A stretch of 64,000 nt of DNA from Pelomonas sp047654785 (GTDB lineage Bacteria; Pseudomonadota; Gammaproteobacteria; Burkholderiales; Burkholderiaceae_C): positions 434,001 to 498,000 of the forward strand of contig NZ_JASGKQ010000003.1 of NCBI RefSeq assembly GCF_047654785.1, in the 5' to 3' direction. Below the pieces are notes generated by a model. That model was not told the DNA's origin and made no database searches. It saw only the letters and a program-made list of their open reading frames with translations. Every line of letters starts with the position of its first letter. Position 1 is the stretch's first letter. Shown here in pieces: positions 1-8,475 of the stretch. The position numbers and the translations under genes are program-made.

Positions 1-1017
1 GTGCTGGAAGGCAGCGTCAAGGCCGGCGACGCGTTCACCGCCCGCGTGGACGCCGAGCGCCGCGCCAGGACCGTGCGCAACCACAGCGCCACGCACTTGA
101 TGCACAAGGCGCTGCGCGAGGTGCTGGGCGCGCACGTGCAGCAGAAGGGCTCGCTGGTCAACGCCGAGCGCACCCGCTTCGACTTCGCGCACAACGCGCC
201 GATGACGGCCGAGGAAATCCGCGAGGTCGAGGCCCTCGTCAACGCCGAGATCCTGGCCAACGCCGGCGCCAAGGCCGAGGTGATGGCGCTGGACGACGCG
301 CAGAAGTCCGGCGCGATGATGCTGTTCGGCGAGAAGTACGGCGACACGGTGCGGGTGCTGTCCATCGGCTCGTCCAAGGAACTGTGCGGCGGCACGCACG
401 TGAAGGCGACCGGCGACATCGGCCTGTTCAAGATCGTGGCCGAGAGCGGCGTGGCGGCCGGCATCCGCCGCGTCGAGGCCGTCACCGGCGACAACGCGCT
501 GGCCTATCTGCAATCGCTCGAAACGACGGTGCAGGGCGCGGCCCTGACGCTCAAGACCTCGCCGCACGAGCTGGGCGCGCGCCTGCATGCGGTGCTGGAC
601 CAGGTGCGTCAGCTGGAGAAGGAGCTGGCCGCCGCGAAGAGCAAGCTCGCCTCCGCCCAGGGCGACGAGCTGCTGGCCCAGGCCGTGGACGTGAAGGGCC
701 TGAAGGTGCTGGCCGCGAAGCTCGAAGGCGCCGACGCCAAGACGCTGCGCGAGACCATGGACAAGCTCAAGGACAAGCTCAAGACGGCCGCCATCGTGCT
801 GGCGGCGGTGGACGGCGACAAGGTGCAGATCGCCGCCGGCGTGACGGCCGACAGCGTGGGCCGCGTCAAGGCCGGCGAGCTGGTCAACTTCGTCGCGCAG
901 CAGGTCGGCGGCAAGGGCGGCGGCAAGCCCGACATGGCGATGGCCGGCGGCACGCAGCCCGCCGGCGTGCCGGCCGCGCTGCAGAGCGTGGCGGGCTGGG
1001 TGGCTGAGCGGGCCTGA
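1..1017 (+). CDS. alaS: Alanyl-tRNA synthetase, C-terminal part (5' end outside window)
   Basis: Charges tRNA-Ala with alanine in the cytoplasm and hydrolyses mischarged Ser/Gly-tRNA-Ala. The 338 visible residues hold the editing domain, with its zinc-binding HxxxH (HSATHLMH, residues 28-35) and the CGGTH signature near residue 128, followed by the coiled-coil linker and the glycine-rich C-Ala domain (GGKGGGKPDMAMAGG near residue 300). The catalytic and tRNA-recognition domains lie upstream of base 1, so the GTG at position 1 is an internal codon, not a start. Full-length AlaRS is about 870 residues; this is roughly its last 40%. No frameshift is seen. It is unrelated in function to the chemotaxis genes that follow on the other strand. 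Confidence 0.97.
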   Translation: MLEGSVKAGDAFTARVDAERRARTVRNHSATHLMHKALREVLGAHVQQKGSLVNAERTRFDFAHNAPMTAEEIREVEALVNAEILANAGAKAEVMALDDAQKSGAMMLFGEKYGDTVRVLSIGSSKELCGGTHVKATGDIGLFKIVAESGVAAGIRRVEAVTGDNALAYLQSLETTVQGAALTLKTSPHELGARLHAVLDQVRQLEKELAAAKSKLASAQGDELLAQAVDVKGLKVLAAKLEGADAKTLRETMDKLKDKLKTAAIVLAAVDGDKVQIAAGVTADSVGRVKAGELVNFVAQQVGGKGGGKPDMAMAGGTQPAGVPAALQSVAGWVAERA

Positions 1018-1075
1018 CGGGACGGGCGGGGTTCGTCCGTAGGTGCTCAGCCGGGGATAGGCTGGGCTGGGCGCC

Positions 1076-1308
1076 GGGACACGGGGGTGGGCAATTGCTC
1101 CGTGTCCCCCGGGCCGGCAAGCCGGCCCTCCTCCTTTACCTGCGCAATTGCCCACCCCCGCGTCCCGGCTTCTCCACCGCTGGTTTTTCGCGGCGACCAC
1201 CGAGCGCAACGCTGAGCAGGAGGGCGGGGAGCCCTGATGCGCAGGTAAAGGAGGAGGCCCGCGCAAGCGGGCCGGGGGACACGGAGCATCAGGGCTCCCC
1301 GCCCTCCT
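1076..1308. repeat. Two inverted copies of a GC-rich hairpin-bearing intergenic repeat
   Basis: The unit at about 1099-1145 recurs in reverse orientation at about 1229-1275. The flanks (CTCCGTGTCCCCC and TCCTCCTTTACCTGCG) are identical, while the central hairpin stem differs on both sides so that pairing is kept (GGGCCGGC/GCCGGCCC versus GGCCCGCT/GCGCGGGCC). The outer sequences add further pairings: 1076-1085 with 1101-1110, and a 23-base inverted repeat 1215-1238 with 1285-1308. No gene is supported in this stretch. It may work as a terminator for alaS or be a mobile repeat of the REP type; the paired changes suggest that structure matters. Confidence 0.75.
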
Positions 1309-1343
1309 GCGCCCCACCCGACGTCACGGCCCGCGAGACGCGC

Positions 1344-1374
1344 AAAAAAACGGGCGGCCTGTGGGGCCGCCCGT
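1344..1374 (-). terminator. Rho-independent terminator of the che operon
   Basis: On the minus strand a 10-base perfect stem (ACGGGCGGCC/GGCCGCCCGT, loop about 5 bases) is followed by a run of seven U (A7 on the plus strand at 1344-1350). It lies 45 bases past the cheW stop. Confidence 0.9.
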
Positions 1375-1418
1375 CGTGCTTCAGTGCGCCAAGGTGCTCC
1401 CTGGACGGGAGCACCGGG

Positions 1419-1949
1419 TCAAGCCGCGATGGCGGCGTCCATCAGGCCCATGTCGGCGCTGCTCATCAGGCCCTCGATGTCCATCAAGATCAGCATGCGC
1501 TCGCCGACGGCGCCGATGCCGGTGATGAAGCTGGTGTCCACCGACGCGGCGTTCATCTCGGGCGCGGGGCGGATGGCGTCGCGGCTGAGCTCCAGCACGT
1601 CGGACACGGAGTCGACGACCGCGCCGACCACGCGGTTCTTCACGTTCAGCACGATGACCACCGTGAAGCCGTTGTACTCGACGCTGGGGCAGCCCAGCTT
1701 CAGGCGCAGGTCCACGATCGGGACGATGACGCCGCGCAGGTTCACCACGCCCTTGATGAAGTCCGGCGCGTTGGCGATGCGCGTGGGGGCTTCGTAGGAA
1801 CGGATCTCCTGCACCTTCAGGATGTCGATGCCGTACTCCTCCGAGCCGAGGCGGAAGGTCAGGTACTCGCCGCTCTTGGGGGCGTGGGCCTTGGCGGTGG
1901 TGGTGACGGCGCCTTGCGGGCGCAGGGCGGGGACGTTGCTGGCTTCCAT
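1419..1949 (-). CDS. cheW: Chemotaxis coupling protein CheW
   Basis: Cytoplasmic adaptor that links CheA to chemoreceptors in the signalling array. The 176-residue product is a single CheW domain after a 25-residue N-terminal tail: EYLTFRLGSEEYGIDILKVQ opens the fold, and NLRGVIVPIVDLRLKLG is the typical second strand block. Start ATG at 1949 has AGGAG about 9 bases upstream. It is the last gene of the minus-strand operon, 27 bases after cheA, with a strong terminator behind it. Length and motifs are ordinary for the family. Confidence 0.97.
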   Translation of the reverse strand: MEASNVPALRPQGAVTTTAKAHAPKSGEYLTFRLGSEEYGIDILKVQEIRSYEAPTRIANAPDFIKGVVNLRGVIVPIVDLRLKLGCPSVEYNGFTVVIVLNVKNRVVGAVVDSVSDVLELSRDAIRPAPEMNAASVDTSFITGIGAVGERMLILMDIEGLMSSADMGLMDAAIAA

Positions 1950-1976
1950 GCGGGGCCTCTCCTTGTGCTGTGTGGG

Positions 1977-4124
1977 TTAGTGGCGCGAGCGGCGCACGAG
2001 GCTGCCGACGTCCAGGATCAGGGCCACGCGGCCGTCGCCCATGATGGTGGCGCCGGACACGTCGTTGACCTTGCGGTAGTTGGCCTCCAGGTTCTTGACG
2101 ACGACCTGCTGCTGGCCCAGCAACTCGTCCACCAGCAGCGCGACGCGGCCGCCCTCGGCCTCGACGACGACCATGATGGAGCTGACGTGCTCGAAGTCGA
2201 AGCGCGGCACGTCGAAGACCTTCTCCAGTTCGATGACGGGCATGTACTCGTCGCGCACCTCGACGACGCGGCCCGAGCCGGCCACGGTCTTGATCGTGTC
2301 GGCCTGCACCTGGAAGGACTCGACGACGCTGGACAGCGGCAGGATGTAGCACTCGTCGCCGACGCCGACGCTCATGCCGTCCATGATGGCCAGCGTCAGC
2401 GGCAGGCGCACGGACACCTTCATGCCGTAGCCCTCGGCCGAGTCGATCTCGACCGTGCCGCCCAGCGACGTGATGTTCTTCTTCACGACGTCCATGCCGA
2501 CGCCGCGGCCGGACACGTCCGTCACCTGCTCGGCGGTGGAGAAGCCGGGCGCGAAGATCAGGTTCCAGCACTCGGCGTCGGTCATCGTGTCCGGCGCGTC
2601 GATGCCCTTCTCGCGCGCCTTCTTGATGAGCTTGTCGCGGTTCAGGCCGCGGCCGTCGTCGCGCACCTCGATGACGATGCTGCCGCCCTGGTGCGAGGCG
2701 ACGAGGGTGATCGTGCCCTGCTCGGACTTGCCGCGCGCCAGCCGGTCGGCGGGCATCTCGATGCCGTGGTCGCAGCTGTTGCGCACCAGGTGGGTCAGCG
2801 GGTCGGTGATCTTCTCGACCAGGCTCTTGTCCAGCTCGGTCGCCTCGCCCTGCGTGACCAGCTCGACCTTCTTGCCCAGCTTGGCCGCCAGGTCGCGCAG
2901 CATGCGCGGGAAGCGGTTGAAGACGGTGGACATCGGGATCATGCGGATCGACATGACCGATTCCTGCAGGTCGCGCGTGTTGCGCTCCAGGTCGGCCAGG
3001 CCCGAGGTGAGCTGCTGGTACAGCGCCGGGTCCAGCTCGCGGCTGTTCTGCGCCAGCATGGCCTGCGTGATGACGAGCTCGCCGACGAGGTTGATCAGCT
3101 GGTCCACCTTCTCGATGGACACGCGCAGCGTGGTCTGGTCCAGGCCGCCGGCGGCGGGCTTGGCGTCGCTGCGGGCCGGCGTGGCCGGGCGGGCCGCCGG
3201 CACGATGGCGGCGGGCGCGGGCGCCGCCGACGGCGCGGCCTCGGCCGCCGTGCCGGCGGGCACGCCGGGCGCGTCGTCGAAGAAGCCGTAGCCCGGGTCG
3301 GTGGACGGGGCCTCCGCCGGCGGCGCGCCGGGCGCGCCGTCGTAGAAGCCGAAGCCCGGGCCGAGCGGGATCAGCTTGACCTGCTCGCGCGCGACGTGGA
3401 AGGTGAACAGGTCCAGCAGGTCGTTGTCGGTGGAACTGGTCAGCACCTTGAAGCGGCGCATGCCGTCCGAGCTCTGGCCGGCGTCCAGCGGCTCGATGGT
3501 GCCGAGGTCGGTGATCTCCTTGAACAGCTCGACGAGGTTGTCGGCCAGGCTCAGGTCGGTCAGCGGGCCCACCTGCAACTCCAGCAGCCGCGCGCCGGGC
3601 TTGCCGGCGGCCGCAGGCGCGGCGGCGGGTGCCGGTGCGGGGGCTGCGGCGACCGGGGCGGGCGCGGGCGCCGGGGCCGGGGCCGGGGCCGCCGGGGCGC
3701 CGCCGCCTTCCACGAAGCTCTTGATGCTGACCAGCAGGTCGGTCGTGTCGAACGGGTCGGCGCCGGAGCCCTGGTGGCGGCCGAGCTGCGCGCGCAGCGC
3801 GTCGCCGGACTGCAGCAGCACGTCCACCATCGCCGCGTTGGGCTGCAGCTCGTGGCGGCGCAGCTTGTCCAGCAGCGTCTCCATCTGGTGGGTCAGCTCG
3901 GCCACGTCGCTGAAGCCGAATGTCGCCGCGCCGCCCTTGATCGAGTGGGCGCAGCGGAAGATGGCGTTCAGCTCCTCGTCGTCGGCGGCCTCGACGTTCA
4001 CGTTCAGCAGCAGCTGCTCCATGTTGTCGAGGTTCTCGCCGGCCTCCTCGAAGAAGACCTGGTAGAACTGGCTGAGGTCGATGCCGGCACTGATGCTGGC
4101 GCCTTCGGTGGTCATGTCACCCAT
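1977..4124 (-). CDS. cheA: Chemotaxis histidine kinase CheA
   Basis: Autophosphorylating kinase that passes phosphate to CheY. The 715 residues show P1 (Hpt) with His60 in AHSIKGGAATFG, an Ala/Pro-rich linker (about 140-170), a P2-like receiver-docking region, a second Ala/Pro linker, the P3 dimerisation helices (near VDQLINLVGELV), the P4 ATPase (N box LVRNSCDHGIE, G boxes DDGRGL and GRGVGMDVV), and a C-terminal P5 CheW-like domain. All key catalytic motifs are present. Start ATG at 4124 has GAGGAAG upstream; a second in-frame ATG lies 9 bases inside. It follows a cheY gene by 26 bases and precedes cheW. No receptor, cheR or cheB is in the window. Confidence 0.97.
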   Translation of the reverse strand: MGDMTTEGASISAGIDLSQFYQVFFEEAGENLDNMEQLLLNVNVEAADDEELNAIFRCAHSIKGGAATFGFSDVAELTHQMETLLDKLRRHELQPNAAMVDVLLQSGDALRAQLGRHQGSGADPFDTTDLLVSIKSFVEGGGAPAAPAPAPAPAPAPVAAAPAPAPAAAPAAAGKPGARLLELQVGPLTDLSLADNLVELFKEITDLGTIEPLDAGQSSDGMRRFKVLTSSTDNDLLDLFTFHVAREQVKLIPLGPGFGFYDGAPGAPPAEAPSTDPGYGFFDDAPGVPAGTAAEAAPSAAPAPAAIVPAARPATPARSDAKPAAGGLDQTTLRVSIEKVDQLINLVGELVITQAMLAQNSRELDPALYQQLTSGLADLERNTRDLQESVMSIRMIPMSTVFNRFPRMLRDLAAKLGKKVELVTQGEATELDKSLVEKITDPLTHLVRNSCDHGIEMPADRLARGKSEQGTITLVASHQGGSIVIEVRDDGRGLNRDKLIKKAREKGIDAPDTMTDAECWNLIFAPGFSTAEQVTDVSGRGVGMDVVKKNITSLGGTVEIDSAEGYGMKVSVRLPLTLAIMDGMSVGVGDECYILPLSSVVESFQVQADTIKTVAGSGRVVEVRDEYMPVIELEKVFDVPRFDFEHVSSIMVVVEAEGGRVALLVDELLGQQQVVVKNLEANYRKVNDVSGATIMGDGRVALILDVGSLVRRSRH

Positions 4125-4150
4125 CGTCGTTGCTTCCTCTGGGGCGTGCT

Positions 4151-4513
4151 TCAGCGGATGACCTTGCCGATCACTTCGATCAGCTTGGCCGGGTCGAAAG
4201 GCTTGACCAGCCAGCCGGTGGCGCCCGCGGCGCGGCCGGCCTGCTTCATCGCGTCGCTGGACTCGGTGGTCAGGATCAGGATGGGCGTGCCCTTGAACTT
4301 GGGGTTCTCGCGCAGCTTCTTGGTCAGGCTGATGCCGTCCATGCGCGGCATGTTCTGGTCGGTCAGCACGAGGTCGAAATCGCGCTGGCCGGACTTCTCC
4401 CAGGCGTCCTGCCCGTCCACCGCTTCCACCACGTTGAAGCCGGCGTTCTTGAGCGTGAAGGCCACCATCTGGCGCATCGAGGCGGAGTCGTCGACGGCGA
4501 GGATTGAGTGCAT
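4151..4513 (-). CDS. cheY: CheY-type single-domain response regulator (operon copy)
   Basis: A 120-residue receiver domain: acidic pair at Asp8/Asp9 (AVDDSASMR), phospho-acceptor Asp52 (VLTDQNMPRMDG), conserved Thr in LTTES, and Lys104 in VKPFD. There is no output domain. It lies between a cheZ-like gene and cheA, so CheA is its likely kinase. It is the second of two CheY proteins in the window; the other, at 45.3 kb, sits with cheZ and is the better candidate for the motor-binding CheY. This one may act as a phosphate sink or serve another output. Start ATG at 4513; no alternative start is needed. Confidence 0.93.
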   Translation of the reverse strand: MHSILAVDDSASMRQMVAFTLKNAGFNVVEAVDGQDAWEKSGQRDFDLVLTDQNMPRMDGISLTKKLRENPKFKGTPILILTTESSDAMKQAGRAAGATGWLVKPFDPAKLIEVIGKVIR

Positions 4514-4569
4514 TTGTGTTTTCTCCGAGAGAACGTGAGTTGCCTGGGGGCTGTGTGGACCGGGGGGAT

Positions 4570-5037
4570 TCAGAAGAGCTCGATGGAGCCGGCGTCCATC
4601 TCGTCCTGCGTGACGGGGTTGGGCCGCAGCGGCGCGATCTCGACGATGGCGGCGCCGTCCTCGTCGTCCGCGCCGAAGGTGTCGCGGGCCAGCTGGTCCG
4701 AGCAGTTGCGCAGCCGCTGGCTGGTGTGGGCGATCAGCTGGGTGGCCATGTCCTGGAACTGCAGCGCGGTGATGGCGCCGGCGATGTCTTGCATGATCTG
4801 CTGGAGCCCGTCGGCGGCGGGGCCGCCGTCGCTGCCGCGGAGCAGCGCCATCGCGTGGCCGGAGGCGCTGTAGAAATGCGTGGACAGGGCCTCGCCGGCG
4901 TCGTCGAGCAGGCGCTGCAGGCGGTCGAGGTCGTGGGTCACCGTCATCAGGTGATCCTGCAGTTCCGCGGCCGCCAGCAGGGGCAGCGCGGCGGCGCTGC
5001 CATCGAGGCCGGCGGGGGTGGAGGGGTCTGTCTGCAT
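4570..5037 (-). CDS. Small CheZ-like protein at the head of the che operon
   Basis: I do not recognise an exact family name. The 155-residue protein is mostly helical and carries ALQFQDMATQLI at 91-102, with Asp96 and Gln100 spaced as in the CheZ active site (D-x3-Q, in QDFxDLTGQ of CheZ). The remainder is not like CheZ: there is no C-terminal CheY-binding peptide of the VDDLLxSLGF kind. It is first in the operon, 56 bases before cheY, so a role as a phosphatase or docking partner for that CheY is a reasonable inference. It could also be a structural four-helix protein that shares the motif by descent only. No signal peptide or membrane segment is visible. Confidence 0.6.
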   Translation of the reverse strand: MQTDPSTPAGLDGSAAALPLLAAAELQDHLMTVTHDLDRLQRLLDDAGEALSTHFYSASGHAMALLRGSDGGPAADGLQQIMQDIAGAITALQFQDMATQLIAHTSQRLRNCSDQLARDTFGADDEDGAAIVEIAPLRPNPVTQDEMDAGSIELF

Positions 5038-5239
5038 CGTGGCTCCGCGAGGGGATGCGGCTTCTTGTCCGGGGGCCCGGGACGCCGGGGCCCATCAGTG
5101 ACGGCATGTTCACCCGATTTCGCCCCGCCGTGGACGACGAGATGTGCGGAGAACGAGCCGTATTACCGCTCTGGCCGGCGTTGCGCGCGGCGCTGTGGCG
5201 GGCGGGGATCGCGCGGGCGGCGCGGCATACTGCGCCCCC

Positions 5240-6397
5240 ATGACGATTTCTGGTGTGGAGCCTGCGGCGCGGTGCCTGCGCGTGCTGCATGTCGAGGACT
5301 CCGAGCTCGACCACCAGCTCATCCTGGTCCAGCTCGGCCGGGCGGGGCTGCGGGTGCAGGCGCAGCGGCTGGACGCGCTGCCGGCGGTGCTGGCGGCGCT
5401 GGACCAGCCGTGGGACGCGATCATCTCCGACTACAACCTGCCCGGCTACTCCGGCCTGCAGGTGCTGGAGGCGCTGCAGGCGCGCCGGTCGCCGACGCCC
5501 TTCATCCTCGTCTCGGGCGAGATCGGCGAGGACATGGCCGTGGCCGCGATGCGCAACGGCGCCAGCGACTACCTGCTGAAGAACAACCTCGCGCGCCTGG
5601 CGCCGGCGCTGCTGCACGCGGTCGAGGCCGCCGAGACGGATCGCGCGCGCAGGGCGGCGGACCAGGAGCTGGTGCGCTCCAAGCAGCGGCTGCACGACCT
5701 GGCCGGCCACCTGCAGACCAGCGTGGAGCTGGAGCGCGCGGCCATCGCCCGCGAGATCCACGACGACGTGGGCGGCTCGCTGACGGCGCTGAAGTTCGAC
5801 CTCGCCTGGATCGACCGCCACGCGCAGGAGCCCGAGGTGCGCCAGCGCGTGGCCGCGGCGCTGGAGACGGTCAGCTCCGCCATCGAGGCCAGCCAGCGCA
5901 TCATGCACAACCTGCGCCCGGCCATCCTGGAGCAGGGCCTGGTGGCGGCGTTGCAGTGGATGGCGGCGCGCTTCGAGCGCCGCACCGGCATCGAGGCCGG
6001 GCTGCGCGTCGGCGACGAGCGGCTGGCGCTGCCGCCCGGCGTGCCGCTGGTGGCCTACCGCACCGCGCAGGAGGCGCTGACCAACGTGTCCAAGCATGCG
6101 CAGGCCACCCGGGTCGGCATCGAGCTGAGCCTGGATTCCGGCGTGCTGACGCTGGAGATCCGCGACAACGGCCGCGGCATCGCGCCGGGCGAGCTGGCCA
6201 AGGAGCGCTCGTTCGGCATCCGCGGCCTGCACGAGCGCGCGGCCACCGTGGGCGGCTGGGTGGACCTCTCCAGCGCGCCCGGCCGGGGCACCAGCCTCAT
6301 CCTGACCGTGCCGCTGGCGGCCGACGCCGCCGGCGCGCTGGACGACGCCGTGGACTTCGGCGACGACGCCGGCACTTCGATCTGGGGCCAAGCATGA
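5240..6397 (+). CDS. Soluble hybrid protein: receiver domain plus HisKA_3-type histidine kinase
   Basis: 385 residues. Residues 12-130 form a receiver (HVEDSELD; phospho-acceptor Asp64 in ISDYNLPGYSG). Residues 150-230 hold a NarL/DegS-type dimerisation domain with His174 in REIHDDVGGSLTALK, followed by a HATPase_c domain (QEALTNVSKHA N box; DNGRGIAPGEL). No membrane segment is present, so its input is probably phosphorylation of its own receiver. Its stop overlaps the start of a LuxR-type regulator by ATGA, making a kinase/regulator pair. The ATG at 5240 is preferred over an in-frame ATG at 5144, because the receiver fold begins shortly after it. CATACT lies just upstream and could be a -10 box. 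Confidence 0.9.
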   Translation: MTISGVEPAARCLRVLHVEDSELDHQLILVQLGRAGLRVQAQRLDALPAVLAALDQPWDAIISDYNLPGYSGLQVLEALQARRSPTPFILVSGEIGEDMAVAAMRNGASDYLLKNNLARLAPALLHAVEAAETDRARRAADQELVRSKQRLHDLAGHLQTSVELERAAIAREIHDDVGGSLTALKFDLAWIDRHAQEPEVRQRVAAALETVSSAIEASQRIMHNLRPAILEQGLVAALQWMAARFERRTGIEAGLRVGDERLALPPGVPLVAYRTAQEALTNVSKHAQATRVGIELSLDSGVLTLEIRDNGRGIAPGELAKERSFGIRGLHERAATVGGWVDLSSAPGRGTSLILTVPLAADAAGALDDAVDFGDDAGTSIWGQA

Positions 6398-7053
6398 TCC
6401 GGGTGATTCTTTGCGACGACCACGGCCTGATCCGCCGCGGCATCCGCGACACGCTGGCCGACGCCGACGACATCGAGGTCGTCGGCGAGGCGGGCGACTA
6501 CACCGAGCTGCGCGGCCTGCTCCACCGCCTGGGCCACACGCTGGGCGGGCAGCCGCCTTGCGACGTGCTGGTGCTGGACATCAACATGCCCGGCCGCAGC
6601 GGCCTGGACGTGCTGCACGTGCTGAAGGACGAGGGCGCGCCGGTGCGCACGCTGATCGTGTCGATGTACCCGGAGGACCAGTACGCCATCCGCGCGCTGA
6701 AGGCCGGCGCCTACGGCTACGTCAACAAGGGCGGCGACCCGGCCACGCTGGTGCAGGCGGTGCGCACGGTGGCCCAGGGCCGCAAGTACGTGACGCCCGA
6801 GATCGCGCAGATGCTGGTCGAGAGCCTGACCGCGCCGGTCACCGAGCAGGCGCACCAGAAGCTGTCGGACCGCGAGCTGCAGACGCTGGTGATGATCGCG
6901 TCGGGCAAGCGGCTGTCGGACATCGCCGAGGAGCTGATGCTCAGCCCCAAGACCGTCAGCGTCTACCGCGCCCGCGTGCTGGAGAAGCTGGGCCTGGCGA
7001 ACAACTCCGAGCTGACGGTGTACGCGATCCGCAACGGCCTGGTGGCCAGCTAG
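6394..7053 (+). CDS. LuxR/NarL-family response regulator
   Basis: 219 residues: receiver with DDH at 8-10, phospho-acceptor Asp62 (VLDINMPGRSG) and a Lys in NKGGD; C-terminal GerE helix-turn-helix (LSDRELQTLVMIASGK, then LSPKTVSVYRARVLEKLGL). It is a DNA-binding transcription factor, presumably phosphorylated by the kinase it overlaps by four bases. Targets cannot be told from the sequence; the position between che and fli operons hints at motility or surface behaviour. Its TAG stop is shared with the convergent fliR stop in the palindrome CTAG at 7050-7053. Confidence 0.93.
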   Translation: MIRVILCDDHGLIRRGIRDTLADADDIEVVGEAGDYTELRGLLHRLGHTLGGQPPCDVLVLDINMPGRSGLDVLHVLKDEGAPVRTLIVSMYPEDQYAIRALKAGAYGYVNKGGDPATLVQAVRTVAQGRKYVTPEIAQMLVESLTAPVTEQAHQKLSDRELQTLVMIASGKRLSDIAEELMLSPKTVSVYRARVLEKLGLANNSELTVYAIRNGLVAS

Positions 7054-7814
7054 CTGAACGCGGCGAGCAGCCGCTCCAGCGCGACGGTGAACGGCGTCTG
7101 CATCAGCGGCAGCGTCGCCACCATGCCGATCAGGCCGACGCTGACCGTCAGCGGGAAGCCCACCGAGAACACGCTGATCTGCGGCGCCACGCGCGAGATC
7201 ACGCCGAGCACGAGGTTGACGAACAGCAGCATCGTCACCAGCGGCAGCGCGATCCACAGGCCGATCTGGAAGATCTCCGCGCCCCACCGCTGCGGCTGCG
7301 CCGCGCGCAGGAAGGCGAAGGGCTCGCCGCCGACCGGGAAGGCGTGGAAGCTCTGCACCAGCGCGTTGATGAGCAGCAGGTGGCCGTTGATGGCGATGAA
7401 AAGGAAGGCCACCATGCTGCCGAAGAAGCGCGCGCTGGCGGTGCCCTGGGCGCCGGTGCCGGGGTCGAAGAAGCCGGCGAAGTTCAGGCCCATCTGCAGG
7501 CCGATGACCTCGCCGGCGAACTCCAGCGCCGCGAACACGATGCGCACCGCGAAGCCCATGGCCAGGCCGATCAGCAGCTGCTGCGCGACCAGCAGCGTCA
7601 GCAGCGGCAGCGAGTCCAGCGGCGTGGGCGGGATGTCCGGCAGCGAGGGCTGGGCGGCGACCGCGATGAACAGCGACAGGCCGATGCGCAGCCGCAGCGG
7701 CACGTTGCGCTGGCTGAAGGTGGGCATGCCGGCGAACAGCGCCAGCGTGCGGATGAAGGGCCACAGCAGCGGGTTCAGCCAGGCGAGGAGTTGGGCTTCG
7801 GTGACGGAGAACAT
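7050..7814 (-). CDS. fliR: Flagellar export gate protein FliR
   Basis: Inner-membrane component of the flagellar type III export gate, assembling with FliP and FliQ. The 254-residue product has the expected hydrophobic segments and FliR signatures such as QMGLNFAGFFDPGTG and a C-terminal TPFTVALERLLAA. Start ATG at 7814 (MFSVTEAQLLAWLNPLLWPF) is chosen because the open frame upstream is arginine/proline-rich repeat translation without FliR character. Unusually, it is split from fliQ by about 660 bases of inverted repeats, so it may need its own promoter or read-through. Confidence 0.95.
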   Translation of the reverse strand: MFSVTEAQLLAWLNPLLWPFIRTLALFAGMPTFSQRNVPLRLRIGLSLFIAVAAQPSLPDIPPTPLDSLPLLTLLVAQQLLIGLAMGFAVRIVFAALEFAGEVIGLQMGLNFAGFFDPGTGAQGTASARFFGSMVAFLFIAINGHLLLINALVQSFHAFPVGGEPFAFLRAAQPQRWGAEIFQIGLWIALPLVTMLLFVNLVLGVISRVAPQISVFSVGFPLTVSVGLIGMVATLPLMQTPFTVALERLLAAFS

Positions 7815-7892
7815 GGGGTGGGGCGGGGGCGTTCGTGTTCGCGTCAGCGTCCGTGGGCGGGTGGCTTGCCGGTGCGTCGGGTCGCGGGCAAG

Positions 7893-8418
7893 GTGCCGGG
7901 AGTCCCGCCCGGCGGCGGGGTAACTTTCTTCTGTCGGCGCCAGAAGAAAGTCACCAAAGAAGAGGCGCTGAACCGCACGCGAGTGGAAGCCCGCCATGAG
8001 CCGCCGCGACAACACGCGCTCTGATCCAGGCAAGAAGCGACCCGCTGCGCTCTCGCCGCTGTCCCTGTGATGAGCATCACAGCGCGGACCTTCACGCCGG
8101 TCAACGCCGGCTGCACGCCGGGCTCACCAGGGAAGGCGCCAGCCGCGCCGACGCGTCGCCCGAGCGACGCTTGCATGTCGACTCGTGAGTTCGGCGTGCA
8201 GCCGGCGTTGGCCGGGCCGATGGTGGCGGGATGGGGTTCGTCACAGGGACAGCGGCGAGAGCGCAGCGGGTCGCCTCGGGGCGCGCGTCGAGCGCTTGTT
8301 TTCGCGCACCGGCGCTTGCGCCAAGGTGTTCGTGTGCGGTTGGCGCCTCTCTTTTGGTGACTTTTCTCTGGCGCGACAGAGAAAAGTTGCCCGCCCGCCG
8401 GGGCGGATTCCCGGCACG
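7893..8418. repeat. Large nested inverted repeat between fliQ and fliR
   Basis: The gene-free stretch 7815-8475 is mostly two imperfect inverted arms of about 240 bases, roughly 7893-8135 and 8180-8418, around a short centre. Matching blocks include 8037-8070 with 8242-8275 (about 34 bases, essentially perfect), 7944-7980 with 8331-8367, and 8101-8122 with 8192-8215. Each arm also contains its own smaller palindrome: AACTTTCTTCTG...CAGAAGAAAGTCAC near 7922-7954 and GTGACTTTTCTC...GAGAAAAGTTGC near 8358-8391. No credible coding region is present. Palindromes of the GTGACTTTCT...AGAAAGTTACC type occur between genes in Burkholderiales, from general knowledge. Confidence 0.85.
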
Positions 8419-8475
8419 GTGCACCGCGTTGCAAAGGCTCGTCGCAAAAGCAGCACCAGCGCCCGCCATGCCCCC

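Noticed and set aside
1095..4538. Very long open frame on the plus strand (over 1100 codons)
   Set aside because: It is antisense to cheW, cheA and cheY, which have full family motifs. Its translation is His/Asp/Val/Gln-rich low-complexity sequence typical of the reverse frame of GC-rich genes.
6055..7764. Long minus-strand frame across the kinase, regulator and fliR
   Set aside because: Translation is Ala/Arg/His-rich with no domain, and the opposite frames encode recognisable proteins.
8067..8456. Short open frames on both strands within the fliQ-fliR gap
   Set aside because: They arise from the inverted repeat itself, are Arg/Pro/Ala-rich and show no domain or ribosome binding site.
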